From Nematostella vectensis (taxonomy: Eukaryota; Cnidaria; Anthozoa; Actiniaria; Edwardsiidae), in NCBI RefSeq assembly GCF_932526225.1, contig NC_064037.1, positions 16,680,601 through 16,744,600 of the forward strand: a stretch of 64,000 nt of DNA, in the 5' to 3' direction. Below, piece by piece: positions 18,890 through 29,463 of the stretch. The translations under genes were made by a program, and so were the position numbers. Position 1 is the first letter of the stretch. Every line of letters begins with the position of its first letter. The notes beneath the pieces were generated by a model, which did not search any database, had not been told where the DNA came from, and was given only the letters and a program-made list of their open reading frames with translations.

Positions 18890-19620
18890 ACATGAAAGTA
18901 GTCTGAAAAGATTCACCGCAATACAGGAAAACTGAAAATGTGTTTGTTTTTAGTACTTAGAGCTAGAAATTGCTTCGACCACACCTATTGTGCGATCTTT
19001 TAGGGTTAAGAATTGCTGTTGACCACACTCAGAGTGCTATTCCCTTATGGTTAAATTTAGACTTGCCCCAAGTCTCCCTCTTTGATTTTCCCTAAAAGGA
19101 GCGCGCGCTCTAATGGGTATTTTCCTCAATAATCAGTAAAAAATTCAGGCGCGCGGAGAGGACGACTTGTTCCGTTTTCACGATTTCTATTTTAATTTGC
19201 ATAATATACTATATATGCGGGCGCTCGTTTAAAATGACGCTTTTCTTTAGCGCGCGCATTAAAATAACGAAACTTAAAAACGTTTTTGCTTCAAATCTTT
19301 CCAATCTCTATCGCTTCTGTCCATCACCAGGAAAGCTTGAAAATTTAGTTGTTATTGCACTATTGAAGTTACTCCGAATTTGATAGCTTGTTGAAAAGTA
19401 GAATTCATTGTAAAGAAACAAGATGCCAAAAGCAACAAAATAGCGAACATGGCGCCTACTGTGACGTTGGCAACTTTCCCGCGCTTTGATTGGATGTTTA
19501 TGAGACACGCCACCGACCTAAATTTAGGTCGGTAAAAATTGGCGGGAAGCGAAATAGAAAAGTCAGTTGTACAGCAGAAGCCAATTTCTAAAAAGCCGGC
19601 CAGCGCACTTAGGGAACGGC
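18890..19620. other. Gene-free flank downstream of gene 1
   Basis: AT-rich sequence with scattered GCGCGC motifs and short direct repeats (GAATTGCT, ACCACAC near 18960-19040). No coding signal. Confidence 0.55.
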
Positions 19621-19624
19621 TAGG

Positions 19625-19800
19625 TAAAATCAGGGCCGTAGCAGGGGGTGGGGCACTGGGGGCACGTGCCCACCCCCCCCAATATTTTCAAAAACTATAA
19701 GGATATTACCACTAGGGGCGTGGCTGAGCCCCCAAACATTTTCTCAATGTTTCTGTATTGTGCCCCCAATATTTCGAGGTCTGCTACGGCACTGTAAATT
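19625..19800. mobile_element. MITE-like element with CAGGGCCGTAGCAG end
   Basis: It begins CAGGGCCGTAGCAGGGGGTG and ends AGGTCTGCTACGGCAC, an inverted terminal pair. The interior matches the intronic repeat at 13985-14165. It is noncoding and resembles hAT-type MITEs seen in many invertebrates. Confidence 0.6.
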
Positions 19801-21640
19801 TGATTATAGAAACGATCACCCCCGTCTGTTTTTATGGTCTACCAATCCCCCCCCTCCCCCACGTAAATAAATTATGGTACAACTAGAACAAATACAAACA
19901 ACAATTTACAAGGTTTTACCCAGTACGCTCTGCACTCACTGTGATATCTAAGAGGTAAGCGAGAATATTGGCAAATACAAGGCAGCCGTATTCGTGTATG
20001 CCCTAGGACATCATTAAGTCTATTGGGGCATAATTGAATATTGTGCTCACGGATGTTTGCAAGCGAAGGTGGATTCATGGTTTTTGTTTGGCTTTGCCTG
20101 GATGAGAAAAATAAAGTTCTAATGAATCACCACAACTTTTACTTATTTCCTTTAATGTGGCATTTTACATTGTCACCAGTTTACTCCGATGATTTTTTAA
20201 CGAAAAACGCGAAAAAAAAATATCAAAATCGTGAAAGCAGTGTGTCCATTAGAAGTTTCTTTGAGGATTTGATTGATAATTTAGAGCGGATGGCCTGTTA
20301 AATAGCGCGGATTCTAATATATTATATTGTCTTTTAATGGTTGAGGTTTCTGTCGTGTCGGTCTGTGTCTTAGTCTGTTTGGCAAAGCTGTTTAACCTCT
20401 CTGTCTTAGTTTGCAGATGTGGAGGGACTGGATGAGAGAACAGCTAGATTATCTGCATAAAGTCCATGTCTTCTAATTGAGACAAAAGCATCCATCTTTT
20501 ATGCCTTGAAATTGACGTAAAGCGGAAACTACCATTTTAGACATTGCCTGATGACATTTCTAGGTGCAAAAATATTGTCAAAGCCATCTTTTCCTTTTCT
20601 GAATCCGGCCTGTTCTTCCCTCAGTTTGGAATCAATTGCCGAGCCCTTTTCAGGCGCGTACGACAAAAAATACCGCAGAAAAAACATACCGCCGTTTTAA
20701 AAGCAAAACTTTGCAAGTCGCAGTGTTTTCAAATACCACATCATCGTATGTTTTTTGCTCTTTTACCGCAATCTCGTACAAAAAAGGGCCAATACCCAAC
20801 GCCCCCCCCCTTCGTGGCCTTTGTCCTTATTTGCAAACCGCAACTTGATCTTTTAAGTCTAGGTGATTTGGTGTTAAGCATTCCGTTTTTCGTTTTTCAG
20901 GTCTGTTCTCTCCCATGTGTTTCATGTTAACCGTTCTTTATTCCTTTTCTTCCGGTAGCCTAAGATGTAGGTGTCTGATTCTACATACGTATCCTTGATG
21001 GTGTCCGCAAGAGCAGAGAAACGTTTCTTTAGATATAATACAAAATGTCGGTCTATCTTGGGGCACTTGAGCTTGGATATATCTATGTATTTATTAGATG
21101 AACCTTCTGTCTTTGTTTTCGCAATTTCAGCTTAACGCCTGCACCTTGGTAAACCCTAGTAAACAGGAGGGGGAGAGGGGAGATGGAGAATGGTGGTTTA
21201 GAGGGGGGACATTAAGTACCGCTAAAAATGAACACAAACAGCTTTGAAAATATAATTTCGTCTTTTATCAAGATATCAATTTTAAAATGTAGTCTGCAAG
21301 TCGCACTTGGAAAACTTTTCTAGAATTTTGATGAAATCTCTGACAAAAGTTTTTTAGAAATATTTAACAGGAAAAGTTTTCTTTATTGCGGTCGCATATG
21401 TCAAAGAAAATATTTCGTGCTGACAGATACGTTAATCCATACACTCAGTCGCGGGGTTCCGTCCATAATGTAACGAGGCAACATTAATCGTGCCTTTTTT
21501 CCCCGTCGAAATAAACGCGTGAATTGTTAGGAATTCCTAAAAATTCTTGCAAAAAAGAAGATATACTGCGTAATTAATATATTATAAATTCGAAACAGTA
21601 TTTATTATATATAGGATTACGATCAGCATACCCCCCTGGT
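19801..21640. other. Gene-free stretch
   Basis: Mostly AT-rich. Part of it (about 19985-20120: GGACATCATTAAGTC, GGGGCATAATTGA, GGTGGATTCATG, GGCTTTGCCTGGATGAGAAA) matches 53860-53990 in intron 8 of gene 2, so this piece is either a dispersed repeat or a remnant of the ancestral DUF229 duplication. Nothing else is recognisable. Confidence 0.55.
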
Positions 21641-21649
21641 CTACCTGTA

Positions 21650-22858
21650 CAGTATTTAAGGGGAGGGGTCAAGGGCCCCCCCACCCCATATATTGAACAA
21701 ATATTAATAAGGAAATGACCAGTAGGGCATGTAACCCCCCAACCCCATAGATTAAAAAATATTAATAAGGAAATGACCAGTAGGGCATGTAACCCCCCCC
21801 CCCCCAACCCCATATATTAAAAAATTATTAATAAGGAAATGTCCAGTAGGTCATGTATCCCCCCACCCCATATATTAAAAAAATATTAATAAGGAAATTA
21901 CCAGTAGGGCATGTATCCCCCCACCCCATAGATTGAAAAAATATTAATAAGGAAATTACCAGTAGGGCATGTATCCCCCCACCCCATATATTGAAAAAAT
22001 ATTAATAAGGAAATTACCAGTAGGACATGTATCCCCCTACCCCATATATTGAAAAAATATTAATAAGGAAATTACCAGTAGGGCATGTATCCCCCCACCC
22101 CATATTTTGAAAAAATAATAATAAGGAAATTACCAGTAGGGCATGTATCCCCCCACCCCATAGATTGAAAAAATAATAATAAGGAAATTACCAGTAGGGC
22201 ATGTATCCCCCCACCCCATAGATTGAAAATAATAATAATAATAAGGAAATTAACAGTAGGGCATGTATCCCCAACCCCATATATTGAAAAAATATTAATA
22301 AGGAAATTACCAGTAGGGCATGTATCCCCCCCCCCACCCCATATATTGAAAAAATATTAATAAGGAAATTACCAGTAGGACATGTATCCCCCCACCCCAT
22401 ATATTGAAAAAATATTAATAAGGAAATTACCAGTAGGGCATGTATCCCCCCACCCCATATTTTGAAAAAATAATAAGGAAATTACCAGTAGGGCATGTAT
22501 CCCCCCACCCCATAGATTGAAAAAATAATAATAAGGAAATTACCAGTAGGGCATGTATCCCCCACCCCATAGATTGAAAATAATAATAATAAGGAAATTA
22601 CCAGTAGGGCATGTATCCCACACCCCCATATATTGAAAAAATATTAATAAGGAAATGACCAGTAGGGCATGTATTCCCCCACCCCATATATTGAAATAAT
22701 AATAATAAGGAAATGACCAGTAGGGCATGTATTCCCCCACCCCATATATTAAAATAATAATAATAAGGAAATGACCAGTAGGGCATGTATTCCCCCACCC
22801 CATATATTGAAAAAATATTAATAAGGAAATTACCAGTAGGGCATGTATCCCCCCACTC
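21650..22858. repeat. ~59-bp minisatellite, about 20 units
   Basis: Units contain AATATTAATAAGGAAATTAC, then CAGTAGGGCATGTATCCCCC and CACCCCATATATTGAAAA. They vary by homopolymer length and by TATTAAT versus TAATAATAAT. Minus-strand open frames across it simply repeat and are not genes. Confidence 0.95.
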
Positions 22859-22859
22859 C

Positions 22860-23280
22860 GCAAATATTACTCTACCTGCCCCATACATGCATGCAAAACC
22901 TTTTCACTGGCTTTAAATTTACTGAAAAAAATATCCTGCAGGCCTATTACTAGATAAAAAGTTTCTTGCACGCCAGAATTTGAAGAATTCACTTCGAATT
23001 TCGGAAATATCCGTAACAATTTCCGATGTTTTTTTTAAAGGAGATCACGAAAAATATTTCAACTTTTAGTTTCTTCAAGGATGTGACTAATAAATTTAGA
23101 ATGACCTTTTAAATAGTTCAGATCCGAATAGATTTTTTTGTAAAGTGATTTGATTGCTGCAAGTAAAACTTACCAATTTAAAAATGACCCGTTTAACAAG
23201 AGGTTTAAGGCAGAAAACAATAGAATTTGATTCAGAATTCAATAGCAGCACGTGGAAATGCGTTCTGATACATTTCAGCC
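22860..23280. other. Gene-free flank left of Polinton-like copy 2
   Basis: AT-rich sequence with no coding signal or recognisable element. It should hold the target site of the element that begins near 23281. Confidence 0.5.
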
Positions 23281-23502
23281 GTTTTCCATAAAACCACGTT
23301 CGCGTAGATAAACTTTTACTACAAGTCAATCTACGCAAAACAAACTTCACGTAGATAAACAATTAGCAATCATCAATCCGCTGTCTATCGGCAGCAGCGG
23401 GCGGGGATCGCGTAGATAAATAATTAGCAATCATCAACCCGCTGTCTATCGGCACTCCGTAGGGTGGCGGGACTGGGGCCACATGTATGCGCGCGCGCAT
23501 AG
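23281..23502. repeat. Left terminal inverted repeat of copy 2
   Basis: It pairs with 31702-31913 over about 200 bases with scattered mismatches and two small indels. It contains four GCGTAGAT-type units in both orientations (near 23303, 23330, 23350 and 23410) and a duplicated ATTAGCAATCATCAAYCCGC / TGTCTATCGGCA segment. Confidence 0.85.
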
Positions 23503-23660
23503 AAACGAGAGGGACCCGCATCGCGCCCCTCAGCCTGCCGGAAAGGCAAGCGCTTGCCGTTCCGGCGGCGGTATGCCCCCGGCGCGGCTCCGCGCGGTAA
23601 CATGCGGGTACCTTGCAATTAGACCCCCGTCTGTCCTGTAGTATACCGAGCGTTCGAAGG

Positions 23661-23867
23661 ATGAAGTGCGGAAAAGATAACTGCGGGTGGCTAAAGGTCG
23701 GCCATGCAAACACGTGCGGCCAGAGGTGCATGGACACCTACTGCAAGGTGCACCTCCAAAGGCTCCGTAAGGGCAGCCCCCTCCCCGTGCCGTGCGAATC
23801 GTGTAGGGCAGAGGATGCGCGGCACCGAGAGGGGCGCTCGGGAACGGTTCGCACTCGTCCTGTCTGA
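23661..23867 (+). pseudogene. Cysteine-rich N-terminal domain of the replicase
   Basis: From the ATG at 23661: CGKDNCGW, HANTCGQRCMDTYC, KVHLQRLRKGS, then VPCESC, a cluster of eight cysteines and several histidines that suggests a small zinc domain. I associate a C-x-H-L-x2-L-R-K-G-S segment with the start of the polymerase-helicase proteins of cnidarian Polinton-like elements. The frame ends about 200 bases on, and a 62-bp tandem repeat separates it from the rest of the gene. Being at the element's left end and on the same strand supports it as the true replicase start. Confidence 0.5.
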
Positions 23868-23873
23868 TATCGC

Positions 23874-24218
23874 AGCCCGCGATACGGTCAATTAGAGACT
23901 GGGTGGCACAAGGCATACCCAAACACCCGCCCCACCGGTTGCGATACGGGCAATTAGAGACTGGGTGGCACAAGGCATGCCCAAACACCCGCCCCGCCGG
24001 TTGCGATACGGGCAATTAGAGACTGGGTGGCACAAGGCATACCCAAACACCCGCCCCACCGGTTGCGATACGGGCAATTAGAGACTGGGTGGCACAAGGC
24101 ATACCCAAACACCCGCCCCACCGGTTGCGATACGGGCAATTAGAGACTGGGTGGCACAAGGCATACCCAAACACCCGCCCCACCGGTTGCGATACGGGCA
24201 ATTAGAGACTGGGTGGCA
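23874..24218. repeat. 62-bp tandem repeat, about 5.5 units, inside the replicase gene
   Basis: Units of TTGCGATACGGGCAATTAGA, then GACTGGGTGGCACAAGGCAT and ACCCAAACACCCGCCCCACCGG, nearly identical. At 62 bases, not a multiple of three, the unit rotates the reading frame and brings stops, so it interrupts coding. Confidence 0.95.
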
Positions 24219-26094
24219 TAGAGGAGATTCTCAATAGCATGCCTGACAAAGAGGCGCCCGCCGTACTGGCAAGGCTGGTCCAGAACATCCTGGACGGGGA
24301 CATCCCCGAGGATGTCAAACACAAGCTGCTTAAGCCGCTCATACCTGCGAAAGCGCGGCCAGAGGAAGTCTGGCGCAAGTTCGACCCTTTGCTGGAGCAA
24401 AAGGGCCCAGAGGGCTTAGACCCCGAGAAGTACTATTCTCTCTTCGTCGGCGGCGCCCATCTTCGGTTCCCAAGCGTGGTTGCCACTCTTCGGGGCCAAG
24501 ACATAAGCGCCGGTGTTTACCAGGAGATACGAGATCTCGTTGGAGCAGGTGTCATTGCTCTAAAGCAGGTTATGCGGGGGCCTGATATTAATGACGATGG
24601 CTCGGTGTGATTGGTCTCGCACAAGCGAGAGTCTCTGCGGGCAAACGAAGTGTTGCCACCGGTGTTCGAGATGGTAGACCCTGACCGGCGTTACAGACTC
24701 TTTACGGTCGTTGGTAAGGCCCCCGCAGAGCCATTGGCGCCAATCACAGAGGAGGAAGGGCGCTCGGAGCACAAGATTGGTGGGTCATTAGTCAAAAGAG
24801 GGGACCAAATCGCAGTCGGCGCCCTGGAAGGCATCGATGCGGGTATTTGGGAGAAAGGACTAGAGTACCTCGTCTACGTGAGATACGAGCTTCGCCCTTT
24901 ACCTGAGCAAAATGGTGAGCCTGGGCCAATGTTTGAGCGAGAGGGGGGTGACACCTTCGCTAACTGTGTTGTGAATTATGTTGCCGACTTCTCGAGGAAT
25001 CGCGGCACCTCGCGCTCCCTCGCCTAACCGAGACACGAGGCAAGATCCTCGAGCGATTTGACAAGAAGCTGGCCACTACGGGATGCATCAAAGAAGACCT
25101 CTTTGAGATGGAAAAAAAGCTCGAGGTAAAGCTAGTAGCCGTGGACGCCCTGGGTAACGTTCTGTGGGACTCGGCGAAGTACAAGACTAAGGCGAGGGTT
25201 ACTATCCCTTGCCACAATAACCACGCCTGGACGGAGCTTCCGACCGAACCACCTGCGATCACGAGCGTCTACGGCCTAGACTTCGAGGCTGAGGGGGAGC
25301 TTCGTTCGTTATGTCAGGAGAAGGCTCTAACCAGTGCCGCCACAAAAACGCGCGAGGCAAACGTGCGAGAGGTGCTCATTCGCTTTATAAACAGGGCGAT
25401 CCCCAGAAGCACGAGGATCTGGCTGTGCAGGCGCGTCACAGTCACGCACGGAGGCAAACTGTACCGATCGGGACAGGACGGAGCGGCTATCGACAGAGCG
25501 TTTACAGACGAGACTGGACATGATCCTCAATGGCTCCCTGATGATCACCCAGCCTACCAAGAGTACACCGAAGTTACGCACTCGATGGGCGGCGCAATAG
25601 GGTATCGCTTCAAGAAGTGGACCCAAAGAGAGAACATCAGGCCAACGCCTCTTAAATACAGGGACGTCTGGCGAGCGGCGCAGGTTGAGTCCAAAGTGTG
25701 GAATAGCAAGGAAAACTTAGGGGCGCAGCCTCATGCGCACATCAACATGCGTGCGGCGTACCTAGGATGCGAGGACAGTGTCTTCGGCGGCGCCTCGGAC
25801 GCCATTGATTTGGTACGGAAATACGGCTTCCATACGAACGTGTATCGTATCGCGGATGTTGTGGAACGGCCACTGAGCGAGGTTCTTCAACTAACCGGGG
25901 TCATTCAGCTGACCGAGTGGGAGTTCTCTGAGGCCTGCCACCCCTACACTTCCGGGAGGGTAGGGCAGCACTTAAAAACAAAACGAGGGCTGGATCACCA
26001 CGCCAGAGCTCAAGAACCAGTTAGACTCGGGTGACCTCGTCACGGCCACGGCGAGGGAGGTGTTGTATAGCGTCGGAAAAAAGGACTCTATCAT
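24206..26094 (+). pseudogene. Replicase N-terminal and PolB-like region, copy 2
   Basis: It reads from about 24218 in frame 2 through an in-frame TGA (24608-24610), then a frameshift near 25020 to frame 1, which is open from about 25020 to 26034. Upstream residues are globular and not recognised (MPDKEAPAVLARLVQNILDG; YVRYELRPLPEQNGEPGPMF). PHAHINMRAAYLG (near 25731) may be the polymerase motif A region, and the sequence then matches base 1 onward of copy 1. A two-base change near 25975 shifts the frame just before GWITTPEL. At about 26095 the sequence jumps to the equivalent of copy 1 base 957, losing motif C and the helicase P-loop. It is nonfunctional. Confidence 0.55.
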
Positions 26095-27342
26095 GCTCAA
26101 ACCTACTACCACTACCTCTGCATACCAGCAGAGAAGCCGATAGAAAAGTGGAGACCTTCCGAGCTGGGGCACAAACTCGACCACCTCGCAGAAGTAATCA
26201 TCATTGACGAGTGCTGTAAGGTACAGACTAAGGTGCTACGCACCATCCTAGAGTACCTCGCCACGCGGCCGTGTCAGGTAGTGTGTTGTGGCGACTATGG
26301 GCAGGTCCCGCCCTGGGGAGATAAAGAGGGGCCTCACGATATGCTCGAGGAGTGGGTACAAGGGAACATCCGCTGGTTTGAGTCCGACTACCGCTGCCTG
26401 TGTGAAGACTGCGGAAAGCCGTACAGTACATGCGACTGCGGCTCTGCCGCGCCCTCCTCCAGGCTCCACGACATAAAGGACCGGATTTGGTGTCGGCCAG
26501 ATTCCTAACAGCTTGAGGTGTTTCGAGAGGAGTGGGATGGGGTAGCGTTCGACGCGGCGATCGAACAGGCCCACCCAAGCGATATGTGGGTGTGCTCGAC
26601 CAACAAGATGGGGGCTCTTCTTCAGCAGCGATTGATAGAGCACCACAGGAAAAACTACCCCCGACTGCCAGCAATCATCCGCTTTGACCCCGATCCTAGC
26701 GTCGCGCATCGTTATCGCAAGCAAGGGCGGCCAGTGCCCGTGCCAGGCAAAAGGGATCAGAAGGTCGACGCATACAAAGGCACGGTAGTCGAGGTTCCTC
26801 TCGACGCGGTCCTTAACGGGCTTCCCCTCGAGTTGAAATACGCGGGCTGGGGAACCGTCCATCGGGTGCAGGGCAAGACTATCCAGACTCCAAGACGTCT
26901 GTTTATCATAGACCACAGCTTAGAGGGCTGGATCACGAATGCTGTATACACCGGCATCTCCCGCTTGCGGCACGCCGACCAGATAGTCCTCGTGATCCCC
27001 CCCGATAACACCCCCGGTGCCTTGGTTCCCACAGGACTGCAGGCTACGCCCAGTGAAGAGCTCATTATAGCGCGAATCAAGCGATACGCTATAGACGATA
27101 GGCAAAAGGATCGCACAAAGTACACGGGACCGCACCACGTTCTGACGGTAGACCACGTACTCGCCATGATTGCTGACGCGAAAAAGAAGTGCACGGTCTG
27201 TGGCACTCAGCTTCTGCTTCAGGGGTACACCAAGAGCCATCCCCAATGCTTCAGTATCGACCGGCTGGACGACAGTCAGGGTCACTACAAGTGGAATGTC
27301 AGACTCACGTGCCTTAGCTGCAATAGAAGGCACAAGCGCTGA
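26095..27342 (+). pseudogene. SF1 helicase (P-loop lost) fused to HNH module, copy 2
   Basis: Walker B-like VIIIDECC and CCGDYGQVPPWGD are followed by a cysteine cluster, CLCEDCGKPYSTCDCG (about 26395-26442), that copy 1 has lost and that may be a zinc insertion. An in-frame TAA (26506-26508) then interrupts a frame otherwise continuous to 27342. After it come GTVHRVQGKT and YTGISRLRHA (motifs V and VI) and, with no break, the HNH module (CTVCGTQ, CFSIDRLDDSQ, NVRLTCLSCNRRHKR). This is the direct evidence that helicase and HNH are one polypeptide. The stop at 27340-27342 abuts the integrase stop (27343-27345), a zero-gap tail-to-tail arrangement. Confidence 0.7.
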
Positions 27343-28252
27343 TCACGCAACGCGCAACTGCGAACGCGTGAAGCCGTGCTTAGAGTACGCCGTGTAATAC
27401 AACACTGGCTGTCCGGGGGGCTCCATAACCCTCTTTAGTATTGGGTATGCCTTGCTTGTCCGTCGCTCGCCGTCGGCTCTTGTCCTGGAGGTCTTCCTCG
27501 TTTGTGGCGATGTACACCTCTAAGGGGTGCTTTTCGGCTTTGAGAGGCACGCGCCTCAGCTTTGTCTTTAGGCGCAAAGCCAGTCATGCGAGTCTTCGTT
27601 GCGTTTATGTCCGAGATGACGATTGGCAAAGCGGTAACCCACTCGCCGTTTGTTTCACCGGATGCAAGCTCCTTCGAGTACTGCGCACGAAATAGGCGCT
27701 GTGCCAGCCAGCGATGGAAAGACTCGGCGAAATCTTGGCTCCTGTGGTGCCCTGGCTCAGCCCGTCGGACCTTCACCCCGTGGTCTGTTAGGAGCTTTGT
27801 GGTAGCACCCTTGAACTCCGTGCCGTCACCAACCATGAGGACTTTAGGCCATGTGAGAGGTCCCTCTGCAAAGATGTCAGCGAGTTCGCGGGAGACGACG
27901 GCCGCGCTCTTAGTCCTCAGTGGGCGGGCGGCTCTTTATCGTGAAGCAACGTCAACGACAGTGAGGGCATACTTTAAACCCGCGGTCGGTTGGCAAGAAT
28001 AGTAGGTCCGACTGGTGGATGTGGTTCGGTGTCTGCTCCGAGAAATGAGCGTATGTAGTCGGAGGAGGGGGTGTCTGTGTGTAGCCCCCAGCGGGCTGCG
28101 AGCTTACCCACTTGCGCACTCGATTTTATGAAGGCTGAGCCCTTGGGAAGTTTGGCATGCAGAGCGATCACTCCCTGGAAGCCATCTCTGGCGTAGTATT
28201 TAGGACGAAGGAACGCACCGAGTTCTTCGTCGGACATGCGCTTCGCCGCCAT
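27343..28252 (-). pseudogene. Polinton-type integrase, copy 2 (broken, catalytic Asp lost)
   Basis: Starts at the ATG 28252-28250 (MAAKRMSDEELGAFLRP, then YYARDGFQG) and ends at the TGA 27345-27343. Frameshifts occur near 28000-28130 and in the C-terminal third, where short deletions relative to copy 1 are seen (near 27463 and 27525). The second catalytic position reads MVGDGTEF where copy 1 has MVDDGTEF, so the catalytic aspartate is glycine. Glu is kept (DFAESFHR). It could not catalyse integration even without the frameshifts. Confidence 0.8.
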
Positions 28253-28467
28253 TACGTGTCGGCAATGTACTGCGATACATCGTAACAGGTGTATCAGTCT
28301 CCAACAGGCGGTTGCTGTCTGCTCGGGTAGTGTCATCGACTTGTCTCGCTTAGCAGCGGCTGCTACGCCTTCGGCGTACGTGCACATCACTCCACAACCG
28401 GTCTGCAACCATCTTATACGTACACGTATACGTATGGAAAAGGCCTTCTAGATGCAGCTTTGCTGCA

Positions 28468-28893
28468 TCACAGCAAGCGGCTAGCTGTGTAGCCGATGGC
28501 GAGAGCGCCGGCGCCAATGTACGCCAACTCGGCGTTTTTCTGCGTTTTGCTGGGGGTGTAGTAGTAGGACAGCTCAGGAGCCCGCATTGACTCCAGGGAT
28601 TGTTTTGGTCGGGTCTGGTTGTAACGTTTGAGCGCGTAGTCAGGGTCGGTGAAGTTTTGCTTTGCGAGGGCCCCTCTCTCGCGACTTTGCGCTTGCCAAT
28701 CGAGGATTTCTTGTCGCCGCTGTTGGTAGCGTCCATAGTCTCGTTGGTATTTCTCGAGGGCCTTGTCGTGCTTCTCCTTCTCAGCTAAGGCGGGGCTCTC
28801 ATCGTTCGACAGGAACTTTGCGAGGTAGTTGCCACCAACGAATGCAGTCGCGTTTAGGACGGCGCCACCAACCAGAATTGCGATGGAGGCCAT
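28468..28893 (-). CDS. Small two-TM protein of the Polinton-like element, intact (141 aa)
   Basis: The start is chosen at the ATG 28893-28891 (MASIAILVGG) because both copies share it; upstream codons to 28935 are open but not conserved. Residues 4-24 are hydrophobic, 30-110 are charged and rich in Q, R, K and Y (KEKHDKALEKYQRDYGRYQQ) and probably coiled coil, then SYYYTPSKTQKNAE, and residues 122-140 are a second membrane-like segment. I associate this layout with a family recurrent in cnidarian genomes near Polinton-like genes. No enzymatic motif is seen. It is the best-preserved gene of copy 2. Confidence 0.65.
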   Translation of the reverse strand: MASIAILVGGAVLNATAFVGGNYLAKFLSNDESPALAEKEKHDKALEKYQRDYGRYQQRRQEILDWQAQSRERGALAKQNFTDPDYALKRYNQTRPKQSLESMRAPELSYYYTPSKTQKNAELAYIGAGALAIGYTASRLL

Positions 28894-28976
28894 CGAGTAG
28901 TGTGTACGTTTCAGGTGCTGTGTGTACGTGAACACGAGTTCACGTACATGAACACGAGTCTAATACATGGCCTACA

Positions 28977-29010
28977 CATGTAGTAGTGTGCCACAGTACA
29001 CTACTACATG
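28977..29010. promoter_or_regulatory. 34-nt hairpin between genes (copy 2)
   Basis: Identical to 3908-3941 in copy 1: 13-base perfect arms, 8-base loop. The arm ending at 29010 includes the TAG (29006-29004) of the minus-strand reading frame above it. Flanking bases differ between copies more than the hairpin does. Confidence 0.7.
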
Positions 29011-29088
29011 AGCAGGAACTTCTGGTCCTCAAGGTAAACCTTCAAAGCGACAGCACCTGCAACGGCGGCAGTCATTTTTGCGTAGTTC

Positions 29089-29463
29089 ATGGCGTTCGCG
29101 GAGGGGTCTTTGGTGAAGTCTTCGCGCAAGACCTTGAGCAAAAAGCCGATCAGAAAGCGCATCAAAGCCAGCTTCAAAAAGTACGGCTTTACCGTCACCG
29201 ATATCGGGTTGGCCGTAGCGACGACGATCGCGGCCATTGTGACGTCGCTCGGCAAGTCGCTCTCCTCCGTGGCCAAAGGGGCCGGTAACGGGCTGAAGGC
29301 TATCGGGAAGAAGTTAGGCGAGCTTCTCCCTGGGCTAGTAGGCAACATTGCGAACTTCGTGTTTAAGGCTGCAGGAGAAGCGGTGAAATTCCTTGGCGAA
29401 AATGCATGGCTGCTCATTCTAGCCGTAGCCGCGTTCTTGGTTCGTTGTAATACGCCGTTGTAA
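29089..29463 (+). pseudogene. Hydrophobic C-terminal module, 5'-truncated by the 4 kb deletion
   Basis: From about 29140 this is nearly identical to codons 211-309 of the 322-aa protein at 7477-8445 (KYGFTVTDIGLAVATTIAAI ... AWLLILAVAAFLV). Upstream codons derive from the antisense of the short membrane-protein gene. The deletion joins the two near 29126-29145. No native start codon remains. Confidence 0.7.

Noticed and set aside
21574-22888. Minus-strand reading frames with repeated HALLVISLLIFFQYMGWG-like peptides
   Set aside because: They come from the ~59-bp minisatellite; hydrophobicity reflects the AT-rich unit.
23892-24201. Repeated minus-strand frames (MPVSQPVGRVFG-like)
   Set aside because: They are translations of the 62-bp tandem array.
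23874-24218. CRISPR-like array
   Set aside because: The units are contiguous and identical with no variable spacers, and the DNA is animal.
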